Below, one piece after another: positions 34,362 to 46,443 of a DNA stretch of 64,000 bases (within the stretch, counting starts at the first letter, position 1; each line of letters opens with the position of its first letter). The position numbers and the translations under genes were made by a program. The notes under the pieces are model-generated. The model had not been told where the DNA came from and made no database searches. It was given only the letters and a program-made list of their open reading frames with translations. Origin of the DNA: Marasmius tenuissimus (Eukaryota > Basidiomycota > Agaricomycetes > Agaricales > Marasmiaceae); assembly GCA_029532415.1 (NCBI GenBank), contig JAQOTA010000053.1, positions 3,596,001 to 3,660,000 of the forward strand, in the 5' to 3' direction.

Positions 34362-36466
34362 ATGACCACCATGCCTACCAGTACTCCAGAAGGCAATAAA
34401 GCTTACAAGAAGCTAGTCCGGAAAATTGACCTCATTTGTAAGTGCTTCGGGTTTCAACCACTGCTCCAGTTATCTTTTTTTCCTAATCGCAGTTTCCAGT
34501 CTTACCAATACTGACGATCTCTTACGGCCTTCGTACGTGGTTACTGAAGACGAAGATAGACAGTTATGGTGACGATAATGATACCAGAACTCTACGATAA
34601 ACTGGTTCTCGGCTCTGCGTCAGTTTTTGGGATCATCGAAGACTTGGTGCGGTATATGACTTTACTTTGAGAGTCCAAACTGACCTTTTGTCTCTCATCA
34701 CCAACCAGGAACTATCCACGACAGTGAACGGCGTCGTTTCCACTCAACGCTACTCAACCGCCAATGCTGCATTCTATTGTAAATCCGGTCTGGCGCGTAT
34801 CATTTATTCTTCAAGCTAATTGGTTCATTAGATGGATATATCGTCGCTGTACTTCCCATTGCACTATTGCTGCAGCGGTTACCATTGATCAAAACCATCT
34901 CTGCGTTGATATTCATCTGGGGGTTTATCTGCATCTTAACGGTAGTGGTAACATCGTATCCCGGTCTGGTTGTCCAGAGAGTTTTCCTTGGAATTGCAGA
35001 GGTGCTTCATCTTTTTGATTGACGAGCTATGGTCTATATCCATTCTGACAGTCATCGGTTTCCCCTGGATTCGTATTGATCACGTCGATGTGGTATACCA
35101 AGGAAGAGCGTCAGTACACGTCCCTTTCCTCATCATCGGAGTTCGATTGACAATCAGGCGAACAGAGACGTCGAGACTTGGCATTTGGTACTCTTCTACG
35201 GGTATCTTTTCCATGTTTTCTGGTATCGTCAACTATGGTATCGGACATGCGGGCGGAAAACTCGCCACCTGGAAATACATGTACGAGGCTACATCATCTG
35301 GTATGTGTGATACTAAAAGATATTGAAAAGGTACTTCTTCGCTGGCGGTTGGACTATTCTTTGGTCCCTCGTATTTATTACTGTTCCAGAGTCGCCGAAT
35401 AAATCTGGGCGCTGGTTTACCGAGAAAGATAAGGTGCTCCTCCAGCAGCGATTATCGTCGAACATGACCGGAAAGAGTCAAACGGGATGGAAGTGGGATC
35501 AAGCCTTGGAGGCCTTGAAGGACTTGAAGTTGTGGATTATGCTGTTGTGTGCCGCTGCGATATATGTCTGCAACGGTGGTGTCAGTGTGGTAAGTTGATC
35601 GACACATTCGAGACTCGAAAAAGTCTCAAGACCTTGATACAGTTCGGTGCTCGTATCATCAAGTCATTTGGATACAGCTCCCTCGACGCGATTCTCCTTC
35701 AGATACCAGGTGGTGCGATGACCTGCGTATTTATCTACATCGCCGGCTACTGCGCCGGCAGGTTCAAAGATTGTCGCACATACATCCTTGCGGCCTCTTG
35801 TCTGCCGGTTATGGCGGGAGCCATTATGATATGGAAAGGCGATTGGGCTCACAGAGCTCTACCTCTGTGTGGATACTATCTTCTCCCCACGTTCGGCGCG
35901 CCGTACGTCCTTATACTGTCCATCGCCGCGTCAAACGTCGCTGGAGGCACGAAGAAAGCGATATGCAATGGAATGATCTTCGTAGGATACAACAGTGAGT
36001 ACTCAGTAACGCGACTGCCTTGCACTGCATATTGAGCCGCACTTTGCTCTCAACAGTCGGTAACATCGTCGGAGGATATAGTATGTTCGGTCAATTCCTC
36101 CGAGGGTGTACCTTCTAATGCCGCAAAACAGTCGTCTTTACCGAGGAAGCTGCACAACATTATCCATCGACATGGATTGCCATCATTGTGTGCATGTCTT
36201 GTGCGTCCAAGCTATGTCCTCTCGGAGAACGACCCATCTGACTCCATTTCACAGTTGTTATTGTCGCCTCTTTTGCATTACGGTTCATGATGGCCCGCGA
36301 GAACGCTAGACGGGACAATCTAGAACGCCAACAGGCCCTAGAGAAGGACGCGCGTGAAGCTGAACATAATGAAAAGGAGTCCCGCAACACAGTCGTGGAC
36401 AACGAATCTTTCGTGTTTGAGGATCTGACAGATTGGGAGCAGGAAAAGTTTAGATACGTTCTATGA
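34362..36466 (+). CDS. MFS permease, anion:cation symporter type, copy 1
   Basis: Twelve exons: 34362-34437, 34500-34532, 34588-34646, 34709-34778, 34832-35001, 35052-35109, 35166-35280, 35331-35589, 35643-35994, 36057-36080, 36132-36200 and 36255-36466; 498 residues. Family signs of Dal5/Tna1-like symporters (TC 2.A.1.14): short cytoplasmic N-terminus, RKIDLIFLPILTI opening helix 1, QLYDK, RYSTANAAFYYGY, MWYTKEEQTSRLGIWYS after helix 4, PESP loop, GYSSLDAILLQIPGG in the second half, GGTKKA and a charged C-terminal tail. Such transporters take up allantoate, nicotinate, peptides or other organic anions at the plasma membrane. The substrate cannot be read. Tandem direct duplicate follows 2.76 kb downstream with the same exon plan. 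Confidence 0.88.
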
Positions 36467-37124
36467 GCTCGGGCCGCCGTATCCCTGTTTTTTACTCTGT
36501 GTCGATCTAGGAACACGAAGCTTATTTGAGAACCTCAACTTGCAGCGCGACCTAACCGCGTCCTTCGTCTCAAGGCTCTGACTCTGACCTTCTTGTTGAC
36601 ACTCATAATTACCGCACCCGGGTGTAGCTCGACTGTCATGGACCCCCACTTCCGTCAGTCGCAGTACGTCAGGACGCCCTCTCTTGTAAGTAGCCAAGAT
36701 CTCAACGCGCCGTTGTTGATGTTCATCTGTTGTCAGCAAGGATTGACTCAACATAAGGGTGGCTAATCATTTTATCGGTACGCAGAGCACAACTCCAGCT
36801 TAAGTAAAGGAAGTGTCTTGAAGCTGAACAAAGTGTGCGACTCGAGCCGACTCGGAGGGTGATGTCTGCCCCACCGTTGCAGGGTGGTCGAGGATTGGGA
36901 ACACTACTATGCAAATATCGGGCACGGGTTTAGGCAACGGCAACGCAAGGTAAGCCCCATGTCAAGTTGGCAGATATCAGAAATGTGGCACTAATTCAAA
37001 CAGGATTGCAAACGACACCAGCATCCCAACCTGAACCACAATATATTCGAATAGATTTTGAAACCCTTTATATCGGGCTACTTTCTGTCCTGGCTCGACG
37101 TCTCGTCGCCCTTTTACGACCACC
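36467..37124. other. Spacer between the two permeases
   Basis: 3' flank of copy 1 and promoter of copy 2. It does not resemble the promoter of copy 1, so the duplicates may be regulated differently. No gene seen. Confidence 0.45.
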
Positions 37125-39220
37125 ATGTCCTCCAGTACCTCGGAAAACGATAAAATTCACAAAAGATTGGTACGGAAGATTGATCTCATTTGTGGGTGCT
37201 ATTCCAGATTTGGAGTCGCCCGAAACTTTCTAATTATTGCTTAGTCTTACCAATTTTGACCATAACTTACGGTCTTCGTGCGTCTCTACTCAAGTCCAAG
37301 ATAAAGAGCCGCAGTGACCTTAGTGCATGACAGAAATCTACGATAAAATGGTTCTTGGTTCTGCGTCAGTTTTTGGGATCATCGAAGACCTGGTGCGTTA
37401 AATTGCTTCATTTTGGGGGATATGAACTGACCTTTTGTCTCTTATCGCCAACAAGAACCTATCCACGACAGTGAATGGCGTCGTGTCCACCCAACGCTAT
37501 TCAACCGCCAACGCCGCATTCTACTGTAAATTCATTTTGGCGCGTACTGCCTGTCGAGCTAATCGGTTCTTCAGATGGATATATTGTTGCTGTGCTTCCC
37601 ATTGCACTGTTGCTACAGCGTTTGCCATTAATCAAAACCCTCTCCGCGCTGATCTTTGTGTGGGGCGTGGTCTGCCTCTTAACAGTGGTGGTAACATCGT
37701 ATCCAGGGCTGGTCGTCCAGAGAATTTTCCTTGGAATTGCAGAAGTAGGTGGACATCCTGACGACCAATACGTACTAATCGTGTTTTGATAGTCATCAGT
37801 TTCGCCCGGGTTCGTGTTCATCACCTCAATGTGGTATACCAAGGAAGAGCGTTCGTATATGTCCTTCCCCTCACCCCCAGAGTTGCTCGATTGACGATCG
37901 GACACGTAGAAACCTCACGACTCGGGATCTGGTACTCTGCATCGGGCATGTTTTACATGTTCTCCGGAATCGTAAACTATGGTATTGGCCACGCTGGCGG
38001 GAAACTCGCCACTTGGAAGTACATGTACGTGTTTCTGTCGCCAGCTTGTTGTTTCAATACTCAGCGATTCAATCAAGGTACTTTTTCGCTGGGGGATGGA
38101 CTATTCTTTGGGCATTCGTGTTCCTCGTCGTCCCAGAATCACCCAATAATCCCGGGAGCCGATTCACCGAGGAAGAGAAGGTGCTCCTTCGGCAAAGGTT
38201 ATCGTCAAACATGACTGGCAAAAACCAAACGGGATGGAAGTGGAATCAAGTCGTGGAAGCTATGAAGGACCCGAAATTGTGGATCATGATGTTGTGCTCT
38301 TCCGCCACATATATCGCCAACGGTGGCGTCAGCGTGGTAAGTGAAACGATACCTCCGAGACTCATAGAAGTTTAAAGTCGTTGTTACAGTTTGGTGCTCG
38401 TATCATCAAGTCCTTCGGATATAGCTCCCTCGACGCGATTCTACTTCAGATACCGGGTGGTGCAATGACCTGCATATCGATCTACTTTACCGGTTACCTC
38501 GCCGGTAAGTTTAAGAACTGTCGCACATACATCCTCGCAGCCTCTTGTCTGCCGGTCATAACCGGGGCCATCATGATATGGAAAGGAGATTGGGCGAACA
38601 GAGCTGTACCTCTGATCGGGTTTTATCTTCTCCCCACCTTGGGGGCGCCACACGTTCTTATATTGTCCATTGCCGCGTCGAACGTCGCCGGAGGCACGAA
38701 GAAAGCTATATCCAGTGGTATGATATTCATTGGTTACAACAGTGAGTGTTTTCGGCGACCCGCCCGTCCTGTAATACATAGTGAGCCATACTTTCCTTTC
38801 AACAGTCAGTAACATCATTGGAGGATATGGTAAGTTCATTTGGTTCAATAGTGGGCGTGCTATCAGTGTTCTGACATCGCAAAACAGTCGTTTTTACTGA
38901 GGAAGCTGCACAACATTATCCTTCGACATGGATAGCCGTCATCGTATCCATGTCTTGTGCGTCTCCCATTCACTCGTGGAGAACGATCTATCTGACTTTA
39001 TTCCGCAGTTATTTTTGTTTCCTCATTTGCCTTGCGGTTCGTCATGGCACGCGAGAACGCCAGGCGGGATAGCTTGGCACGCCAACAGGCGTTAGAAAAG
39101 GATGTGCGCGATGATGAAAATATTGAGAAGGATTCCCGCACTTCAGTCACAGACGACGAATCATTTGCGTTCGAGGATCTGACAGATTGGGAACAGGAGA
39201 AGTTTAGATACGTTTTATAA
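37125..39220 (+). CDS. MFS permease, anion:cation symporter type, copy 2
   Basis: Paralog of the gene upstream, same intron positions: exon 1 starts at 37125 and the last exon ends with FEDLTDWEQEKFRYVL in both proteins. No frame lesion was found. Differences are conservative in most helices but sharper at the extreme N-terminus (SSSTSENDKIHK here), the PESPNN loop, the helix LWIMMLCSSATYIANGG and the tail. Both copies keep the HAGGKLATWKYMYFFAGGW block and the IPGGAMT and MIWKGDWA stretches. Retention of two intact copies next to decaying duplicates suggests selection for dose or for altered specificity, which is inference. Confidence 0.88.
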
Positions 39221-39465
39221 ACTCGTGTCTCTGTGTATACCTTATAGTGAGCGCAGCCGCGAAGCTTGCTCGAATATCCGACCGTGACCGAGGTGACCAC
39301 AAAACTTAACCGTGGTCCACCGCCGGTAAGTACTTAGTAGGTACGATACCGTGAGAACTCCGTTTATATGACCTGCGAAATTGCCCTGTCATGGTTTCGA
39401 TCATTTTGTATCACCGCCATGAATCTACAGGCCAGCTCTTCACACAGCATTGAGCTTTACAGTCA

Positions 39466-40571
39466 ATGACTACCTCCGAAGGCGACTCACTAATTGCTCC
39501 CAGGATTCGTATCCACACACAATACCCTATTACCCCAAGAAAGAAGAACAAAGTAACTGATATCGTGGCGGGCCTGGGAGGCTTGCAACTCCAAGAATCA
39601 ACACCACTCCTCATAGACGGTCCTCCCCACCCCGGAAAAGGATGGACTAGATTTGTATGCATCTCGGACACTCACTCGAACATCTACACGGTGCCCAAAG
39701 GCGATGTGTTACTACATTCCGGGGATTTGAGTAGCTGGGGTGAGAAAGACCAGCTGAAAGAGACAATTAACTGGATTGCTTCTCTGGAGGGATTTCAGGT
39801 GAAAGTGTGAGTCGCCTATCACTTAAATATTTGTTTCATTGACGTGTTCTCACTGGACTGTAACAGACTGATTGCTGGCAACCACGACGTGAGCATGATT
39901 CGTGCGTGCTGAGCGTCTCCAAAGCTTAGCCACATCCACAGCTTTGTCTAGACGAGTGGTGGTGCTCTGCACGTTTCCGAGGCTCTCAAACATCACCGGA
40001 AGAGAAGGAGCATGAGGAGGCGGTGGAACTAGTAACCGGCGAGGAGGCCGTCAAGAAGGGTATTTGCTACCTAGTACATGAAAGGCTCGACTTCATGACG
40101 AAGGAAGGAAAGAAATGGGTCATTTACGGCTCTCCCGTAGGTTCCGAAGTTATAGCAAAACTCCGAATACCCACTAACTAGTAGTAGGCCGCCCCTGTTT
40201 ACGCGTTAGGCGCATTCCAATACAAGAACTCGGAAGAGGCTGAAGGTAATTTACTTTACCAGCGCTCTGCGCCCATGCCCACTCTGACATATCACATAGA
40301 AATCTATCAATGTATACCAGACGACACAGACATCTTGTTAACGCATACTCCGCCTCATGGCATTCTGGACAAGACGAGGAAAGGGAAGTTGGCAGGATGT
40401 CAAGTCTTGAAGAACGTGTTGGACTCTGGAAGACTCGAGTCGTTACGACTTCACGTATTCGGTCATATCCACGAAGGATATGGCGCGGAGGTCAGAGATA
40501 ATGGCACGGCGGAGATCAATGCGGCCGTCGCATGGGGTGGTAAACCTATAATAGTGGATCTGAAGAATTGA
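39466..40571 (+). CDS. Calcineurin-like metallophosphoesterase
   Basis: Five exons: 39466-39806, 39867-39888, 39942-40136, 40188-40245 and 40300-40571; 295 residues. The dinuclear-metal motif set is complete and in order: ISDTHSN (D-x-H), GDVLLHSGDLSS (GD), LIAGNHD (GNHD), LTHTPPHG (H) and VFGHIHEGYG (GHxH). It belongs to the MPPED/239FB-like single-domain group of fungal phosphoesterases, whose natural substrates are mostly unknown. The N-terminal 65 residues before the domain are variable. No signal peptide; probably cytosolic. Confidence 0.9.
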
Positions 40572-40805
40572 GTGCCATCCATTGTTGTATTTGTTGCAGT
40601 CCCTATTGCTCCAGCAAAGACAGACTGACCTACTTTGAACAACATAAGGAATCCGAGAACAGTCTCAGCCGGTGGTGCTTGACCGGGCCTCGAGGCAAAA
40701 AAGGTGACGCGCAACCGAATGATCCTCAAAATCGGTTGGCTGGCCGGCAATGCCTGCCCTCACTTGATTCCAAACCACCATCCGCGAGTCAACGAATCAC
40801 GAGTC

Positions 40806-41399
40806 ATGAGCAACAACCCACCTCCCTACACGGGGATACCCACTTTATATGACGAAACTCATCACGGAAAATGGTACATGCAACCTGAAGTAGCCAGCAT
40901 GGGCAATCTTGCCAACCTCATGGGTTACCTCGAACATCACGGTCCACACACCGACGGGAGCTTCGCAATCACTGTGGCCGGTGGAAATGTCACACTGGTC
41001 AGTAAGGTAGGCACTGAATCTCCGAGTTACGGACTTGCAGCACTTTTTTATTCAACATCTACTTGTAATTTTCAGAAATTGTACGAGTCAATCCCAGAAC
41101 AACACCGTCCTCCACTTGACACGACCGCGAACGTTCAAACCGTGTCTTTCTTGATGGGCAGTCCCCAACAAGCCCTTGGAAGCACGATCATGCCCGTCGT
41201 GCTCACAAACGCGACGACGGGACGGAAGTTCTGCATTAAATTATATGCTCTGGTGATGGAAAACCTTTTGATGGGAATGTTCATTGGAAGGGGGGATAAA
41301 ACCATCTTCGCTCGATCAATTTGGGAGGATGGGCAGGTTACATATCTCCTTCAGTTGGGGAATGAGGAAATTCCGGTCGTGCATCGATTACAGCGTTGA
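40806..41399 (+). CDS. Hypothetical protein, unrecognised
   Basis: Start chosen at MSNNPPPYTG; a 69-nt in-frame intron (41007-41075, donor GTAGGC, acceptor TTTTCAG) is likely because of its poor coding look, giving exons 40806-41006 and 41076-41399 and 174 residues. Without splicing the protein is 197 residues. No signal peptide or membrane helix. The stretch KLYALVMENLLMGMFIG has a hydrophobic pattern vaguely like the C-terminal flap of retropepsin-type folds, too weak to name. It follows the phosphoesterase by 235 bp. Confidence 0.5.
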   Translation: MSNNPPPYTGIPTLYDETHHGKWYMQPEVASMGNLANLMGYLEHHGPHTDGSFAITVAGGNVTLVSKVGTESPSYGLAALFYSTSTCNFQKLYESIPEQHRPPLDTTANVQTVSFLMGSPQQALGSTIMPVVLTNATTGRKFCIKLYALVMENLLMGMFIGRGDKTIFARSIWEDGQVTYLLQLGNEEIPVVHRLQR

Positions 41400-41488
41400 A
41401 GGCTAGCTAAGTAGTGCCAAGCAGATTGTGGACACGTTCTGAATAGGCATACGCTGGTGATAAATAATGTTACTGAACCTCAACTTCG

Positions 41489-43114
41489 CTACAAATCAAT
41501 GACAGCCTCCACCAACCCGGGTACCGTGTCGAAGAAATCTAGCACTAAGTGCGCCATGTATTCGTTCAATGTGGTTCGGCGATTAGACGGGAATCGAAGC
41601 ACTCACTGACGATGCCGCGCCTCTGCCCCCTTTTCTCTCCGAGCCATTCCAGCAGTCTTTGATTGACACCAGTTGTCAACGTTCCATTCCCAAGTGCCAT
41701 TATCTGTAAGTGGGATGTTCAGTTTCCCTCAAGCTCGCTACCTCCAAGACGCAAAGCTACCTTGGGAAACACATGTTCTTCGTTATTTTCCGCACTGGCG
41801 AACGTTATGAATAACTGATCCTTCGTAGTCTCGTTGCTCGAATCGCCCGCGCGTTCCAGATGGGTAATTGTCGCGTTAAACTTCCAAAGGATGTTTATTT
41901 CAGCCCGGTTGTCCGGCGGTTCATTTGTTGGTGGATGGGGTTCATAAAAGTCCTTCAAGGACGCGTGATGGTGATGTCAGTACACCAAACCAGACCGAAA
42001 GAAACTCTGCCTCACTTCGATATACGCGATCCGGTCTTCATCCTGGTTATAAACCAACTCGATATTAGGTCCATTGTCCGTCCACAGATCGGGGGGAAGC
42101 GCAATCCCAATGCGGTTCGTTAAGTCACCTGGAAGAAGGGAATACGCGAATCTCTGAAGAAGTATGATCTTGCCCCGCGCTTCGCCCAAAGTACCGAGCT
42201 GGAGTATATCAACCTCTGCCTCCGATATGACGGTACAATCCTATCTTACCCGTCCATTGGTTTGCATCCAGTAACGCTTCGCGAGTGGCGATTCAAACAA
42301 GTTGTAGATATGTTCCTGCAGCTCAGCAGTGTTCTCTCGTCTTGGTCCACCTTCATAGTTCATCGAGACGAGAATTGTTTCCGTAGGATGCGCGTCGAGC
42401 CATGAGTAGAAGCCGAAGAAGACGTCCTCTATACGCGTCGTAGGAGCAAGTAATGCGGCACCTATAGCATTATCAGCGATGTGACGGAGTCGATGAAATC
42501 GGATACACACCATGGTAGAACCCAACCGTATCATTTCCCGGGTTCCAGGAGTAACGCAGGTCAAAAACACGTATTCCTGCGTTCAACATATCGAAGAGCG
42601 AGTGTTCCTGGCACCTGAAGACTTTCGCTGGGGGGATGCTACACAAACACCGTAAACCCGTGTCGTCCATCGTTTGAATGAAATGACGCACTCCGAACCG
42701 GTGTATCGAATCAACGAGTCTTGGGTAGCCTGAGAGTAGTTCCCTATGGTATGTGACAAGCCATGAAACATTCAGTAAAACTCGACAGAGAGCAATACGT
42801 ACAGGTAGCAGCGTCATGAGTCCCTGGCAAGTTCATATGCACGATTTGAGTCTCGTCAGGGACTTTGGCCATCCAGTCGCAGGTTGGGGAGTCTTGACCG
42901 CATCCCATATCGGATCCTTTAGTTCAAGAGCAAGTTTCGCATTAGTATTGTTTGGCCGTCGAAAAACTCCGGTATCTCGTACCTAGAATTGGTGCTCCTC
43001 GTCCAAGAATGTCTGAGAGGGCATCTTGAGCAAGTGTTTGTTGCGACTGTGCGACAGAGTAAGGAATGTGATTGACGATCCCAAGAATAGGAGGGAGACC
43101 TCAAGAGCTTTCAT
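41489..43114 (-). CDS. PI-PLC X-domain-like (PLC-like phosphodiesterase) protein
   Basis: Multi-exon gene of about 400 residues running from ATG at 43114 to TAG at 41489. The TIM-barrel X-domain signature is present in order: HMNLPGTHDAATW (first catalytic His), QATQDSL, LFDMLNAGIRVFDLRY (second block), GFYHGAALL (second His), FFGFYSWLDAHPTETILVSM, then YWMQTNGR and, at the C-terminus, LGNGTLTTGVNQRL and GIVMLDFFDTVPGLVEAVI. This is the bacterial-type/single-domain PI-PLC-like family common in basidiomycetes, usually secreted or lipid-associated. The first exon is short (MKALE) and the second junction uses a weak donor (GTCTCC), so the N-terminus, including any signal peptide, is uncertain. 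Confidence 0.8.
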
Positions 43115-43435
43115 GGCGTTGTCGATGGGATGATCGTGGGGATGTCGAGAGATTCGGTTCCATTCAAACGTGCGACAATAAATAGGGATTAGCGAGTAGT
43201 GCGGTCAGCTGCCTGAGAGAATCTGAAGCCGTCTGCCTAGTCCTCACTGACCGACTATGCTGAGTAATCGAGCTTTATGAGTAGTACGCTTGTTGGGGAA
43301 CCCATACGAAGTAGGAGCAATCGCCGCAAAGGAAAGCTGGGAGTCGGGAGGGTGCAAGGTGCGTGAGTTGCGATGATTGTGTAGGTGCTTGCAGGTGCAT
43401 TTTGAGATGTTTGGGATGTCAACATTGACACAGCA
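43115..43435. other. Divergent promoter interval
   Basis: About 320 bp between divergent coding regions. No structure recognised. Confidence 0.4.
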
Positions 43436-44456
43436 TTGACACAATCGTGCCAATATATTAAGTCGATCGCCAGCCTTCGTGGCTTCCCCTCATCCATTCA
43501 TGTTTCCAACACATTCGTTCAACCCCATCCTCCTTTCCAAGATCGCCCTCGCTCAGGCCAACATTACTCTCACTCTGAGCTCTTCCAAGTCATTTGTGCT
43601 GCCTCCGCCGCTATCCGACAAGCAGGCTACGGATGCTACCTCTTCGGCAGCGCAGCGGTCTACTTTACATGCCCAAACCATCGACGTCCTGGAGACATCG
43701 ACCTCGTTGTCTTCCGCTGGCGGGACAACCACCCATATATGATGCAGAGAAGGTCAAGATGGAGATCCAGATTCAGGATCCACGGTTTACAGCGTTGCAG
43801 CTGGGACCCCCGGTGCGCCGTATACAGTGTTCTGGTTTTCATTTTCAAATGATCCCCAGCATCCCGATTGTACTCACTCGATAAAAGTGGATATCGTAGC
43901 GGTTGACGATGAAGCTTTCAAGGTTCCGAGAATACCTGTGAAGGAGCTCGTCGTCAAGTCGATGCAGGGACCATCGTTCCCGCAACGTCCCTATCATGCC
44001 ATCGGAGGAACATTTAGCGTCGTACCTCCCTTCGCTTTGCTTCTCATGAAGCTCAGAGGCTGGTTCCACAACCGCACCTCTTCGAAGTTTTGGCTGCGAA
44101 GGAAAATAGGGACCGATGCCGTCGATATTCAGGCTCTCCTTCACCAAGTCATCAAGTTGAACTCTCCAACACAAAGCTGGTTCCCTGCTTGGTTCACTGA
44201 ACAAGGCAAGGAACACGCTAGAGAGTTCTTGCGGCGCAACCCAGATATCAGTCGTCGTACCGAGGAACCTGACTGTTGGATCAAGGTGTGGCTCATTGAC
44301 GCTTCGCAAGGTCGCAAACTCCAACCAAAGTCGGTCGCTTTGGTTTCGCTCGCTCTTCTCACTCTCGATTATCTGAGGAATAATCTTGAGAGCGATGAGG
44401 ACGCTGGCATTGCAAAGGAGTACTTGGTCAGAGTAATCAAGACTGGTAAGGTCTAA
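43436..44456 (+). pseudogene. Nucleotidyltransferase-like protein gene, frameshifted
   Basis: Three consecutive open frames are needed to follow one protein. Frame one gives SELFQVICAASAAIRQ and GCYLFGSAAVYF then PGDIDLVV, the G-S and D-x-D pattern of the nucleotidyltransferase fold. Frame two gives EKVKMEIQIQDPRF, and frame three starts YSVAAGTPGAPYTVFWF and runs to the stop. The first switch lies at a short ATATATG run near 43,737 (two extra bases) and the second in GGTTTACAG near 43,788 (one base missing). No intron of normal size bridges either place. The remaining 630-nt frame is fully open. Either a young pseudogene or two assembly errors. Confidence 0.6.
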
Positions 44457-45158
44457 TGGTGTGTAAGGTTTCGGCTGACTGTATTCGTGGGTCTTACGCC
44501 CAACCTGGCGTTGAACGTAAGGCTCACGACGAGAGTACGTAGCAGGTCTATGTGTATGTATGTGTCTATTGTCAATTGAAGTGGTTTGCTCGGCCCTGGA
44601 GGCCAGATGCTCATCCTTTGCTCCGATTGAACCTTGGTCACTGCACAGTGGCTGCCTTGAAAGTTGACGCTAATTTAATTCAAAGTAAGCGCTCATCTTA
44701 TCATGAGATAAGGCGGGCGTTTGGCATCTTATCATTGAGTCTTATCAGTCACATGATGCTTCGGAGTAAATGACCCATTGACCTCCGAGTCCAGGTAACT
44801 TAATTACCAGTAACTTACCGGTAAGTTTGGTTTTTTTGTGTATTTTTGGTCGAGTTACTTACGCGACCCTTGCCCGTCCCAACATGATTCTGTGTCTTTC
44901 AGCTCTGGTCATTACAGACGGTCGGACTGTTGTCACCAGCTTTGAGGTTATCGAAGACTGGTCCATGGCCTACTTGGTATCACATTTAATGCTGAAGCTT
45001 CAATATTCAATTTCCACAAGAGACGATTGGATCGCAACAATTTGCTAGCTTTGGATGGGGGTGGGAAACACGATCCTGGGCCGTGGGCACGTCCCAAGCC
45101 CCATGACAGTGCCGCTTCGAATTTTCCTACCTCCACCACAAACCGTGGAGTAACGACC
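44457..45158. other. Intergenic
   Basis: No gene supported. A short palindromic CTTACCGGTAAG with nearby related pieces occurs around 44,790-44,825. Presumed promoter of the F-box-like gene at the right end. Confidence 0.4.
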
Positions 45159-46275
45159 ATGGACTCAACTTCTGATTCTCCAATGGCCTCAGCACCTCCT
45201 CTCACGTTCAACATTGACGTGTTCTCCTGTATCCTTATGTTCATTGGGACAAAGGACCGGGATATGTTGTGGTTGTGGACGACATGTCGCGAAGTATCTC
45301 GAGACTTCAAGGAGGCAGTCGAACAAGTTTTCATCTTGAGGCACCTCAAAAAAACTTGGCTCAAAGTCGACGGCGGTGAGTGTACCTCCAATAATCGACA
45401 GGCCATAGAAGGCGGGTATTTATCCTCTTTTTGTTTTTTCTGCGCAGGATGGAACTATTCAGAGAAACACGGAAAAGTCTCGCTCGCGACCGAATTCAGC
45501 TTCTCGCATCTCGATCCCAACGATCCCACTCGTGCCATTTTTCGGGACGTCGAGTGTCACGACGACTTCAAGCCCATGTTGAAGCGCCACCTGAAGTCAC
45601 AGTTCGAATACGGGAATCCCGTTCACTGTCCGAAGATTGTCATTCAAATTCGAAGACAAGCCAACGATACCCTGATTCCCGGCTTGGAGTTCAACTTTGA
45701 CGATTTGGAAATGAAGTTGGACTGGAAGGGAATGTACTCGGAGTGGTTCAAGGAGGAAAAAGAACATACCAGATACTTGGCCAACATGGTACGTTTTCTC
45801 ATCCAGCCTCTTCGACTTAAAATACTCATCTGAAATGGTGGCAAAGGTGCATGATGACGGCGAACTCGCGGCCAAAGCGATTGAAATGCGCGAAAAGGTC
45901 GAGAGGGGAGAGATGGACATGATGGAATCAGTTGAATGGGCAATCAAGGCTTTCTTAAATGGCCACACGGACGCATCGCAAAAGATACGGGCTGAGCGTA
46001 TTGCGCGAAATGTTCGCAACGACGGAGGGATCGACGACTGGAATGATCCGGACACGAGGGGATATCAGCGGCTGAAGGATATGCGTCTTTACATCAGCAT
46101 GGAGGAGACGTATAGTGACGAAGAGGAGGAGGAGGATCAAAGAGACGCGAAAGACGACGAGGACGACGAGAATGATGATGAAGAGGACTGGGAGGACGAG
46201 GACGAGGAATTCAGTGATGAGTACGAGAGTGACAACGCGGATGGAACACCAACGACCTCAGGGCAAGGTGCATGA
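45159..46275 (+). CDS. F-box-like protein with acidic tail
   Basis: Exons 45159-45375, 45448-45788 and 45847-46275 encode 328 residues. The N-terminal block LTFNIDVFSCILMFIGTKD then WLWTTCREVSRDFKE fits the degenerate F-box of a lineage-expanded basidiomycete family. The body has FSFSHLDPNDPTRAIFRD, LIPGLEFNFDDLEMKLDW and GMYSEWFKEEKEH, characteristic of that family by recall. The C-terminal 55 residues are almost all Asp and Glu. F-box proteins link substrates to SCF ubiquitin ligases; no substrate-binding repeat is visible. No lesion is seen; its tandem partner downstream is broken. Confidence 0.65.
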
Positions 46276-46443
46276 ATATAAAATGATAATAATTTCACGA
46301 CAGTGTATCTTTTCCCTTCTCAATCTTTTGTAGTATTCAGACGCGGAAACGTTCGTCTTTGCGTTCGCATTACCCTGCGGCATTTCCCGGCCAAGGCGTC
46401 CATTTGCAATCGCACTACTCCTAGTTAAGCTCTGACCACAACG

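Noticed and set aside
41076..41399. Retropepsin-like reading of the hypothetical protein
   Set aside because: No D-T/S-G catalytic triad is present; only a loose hydrophobic pattern.
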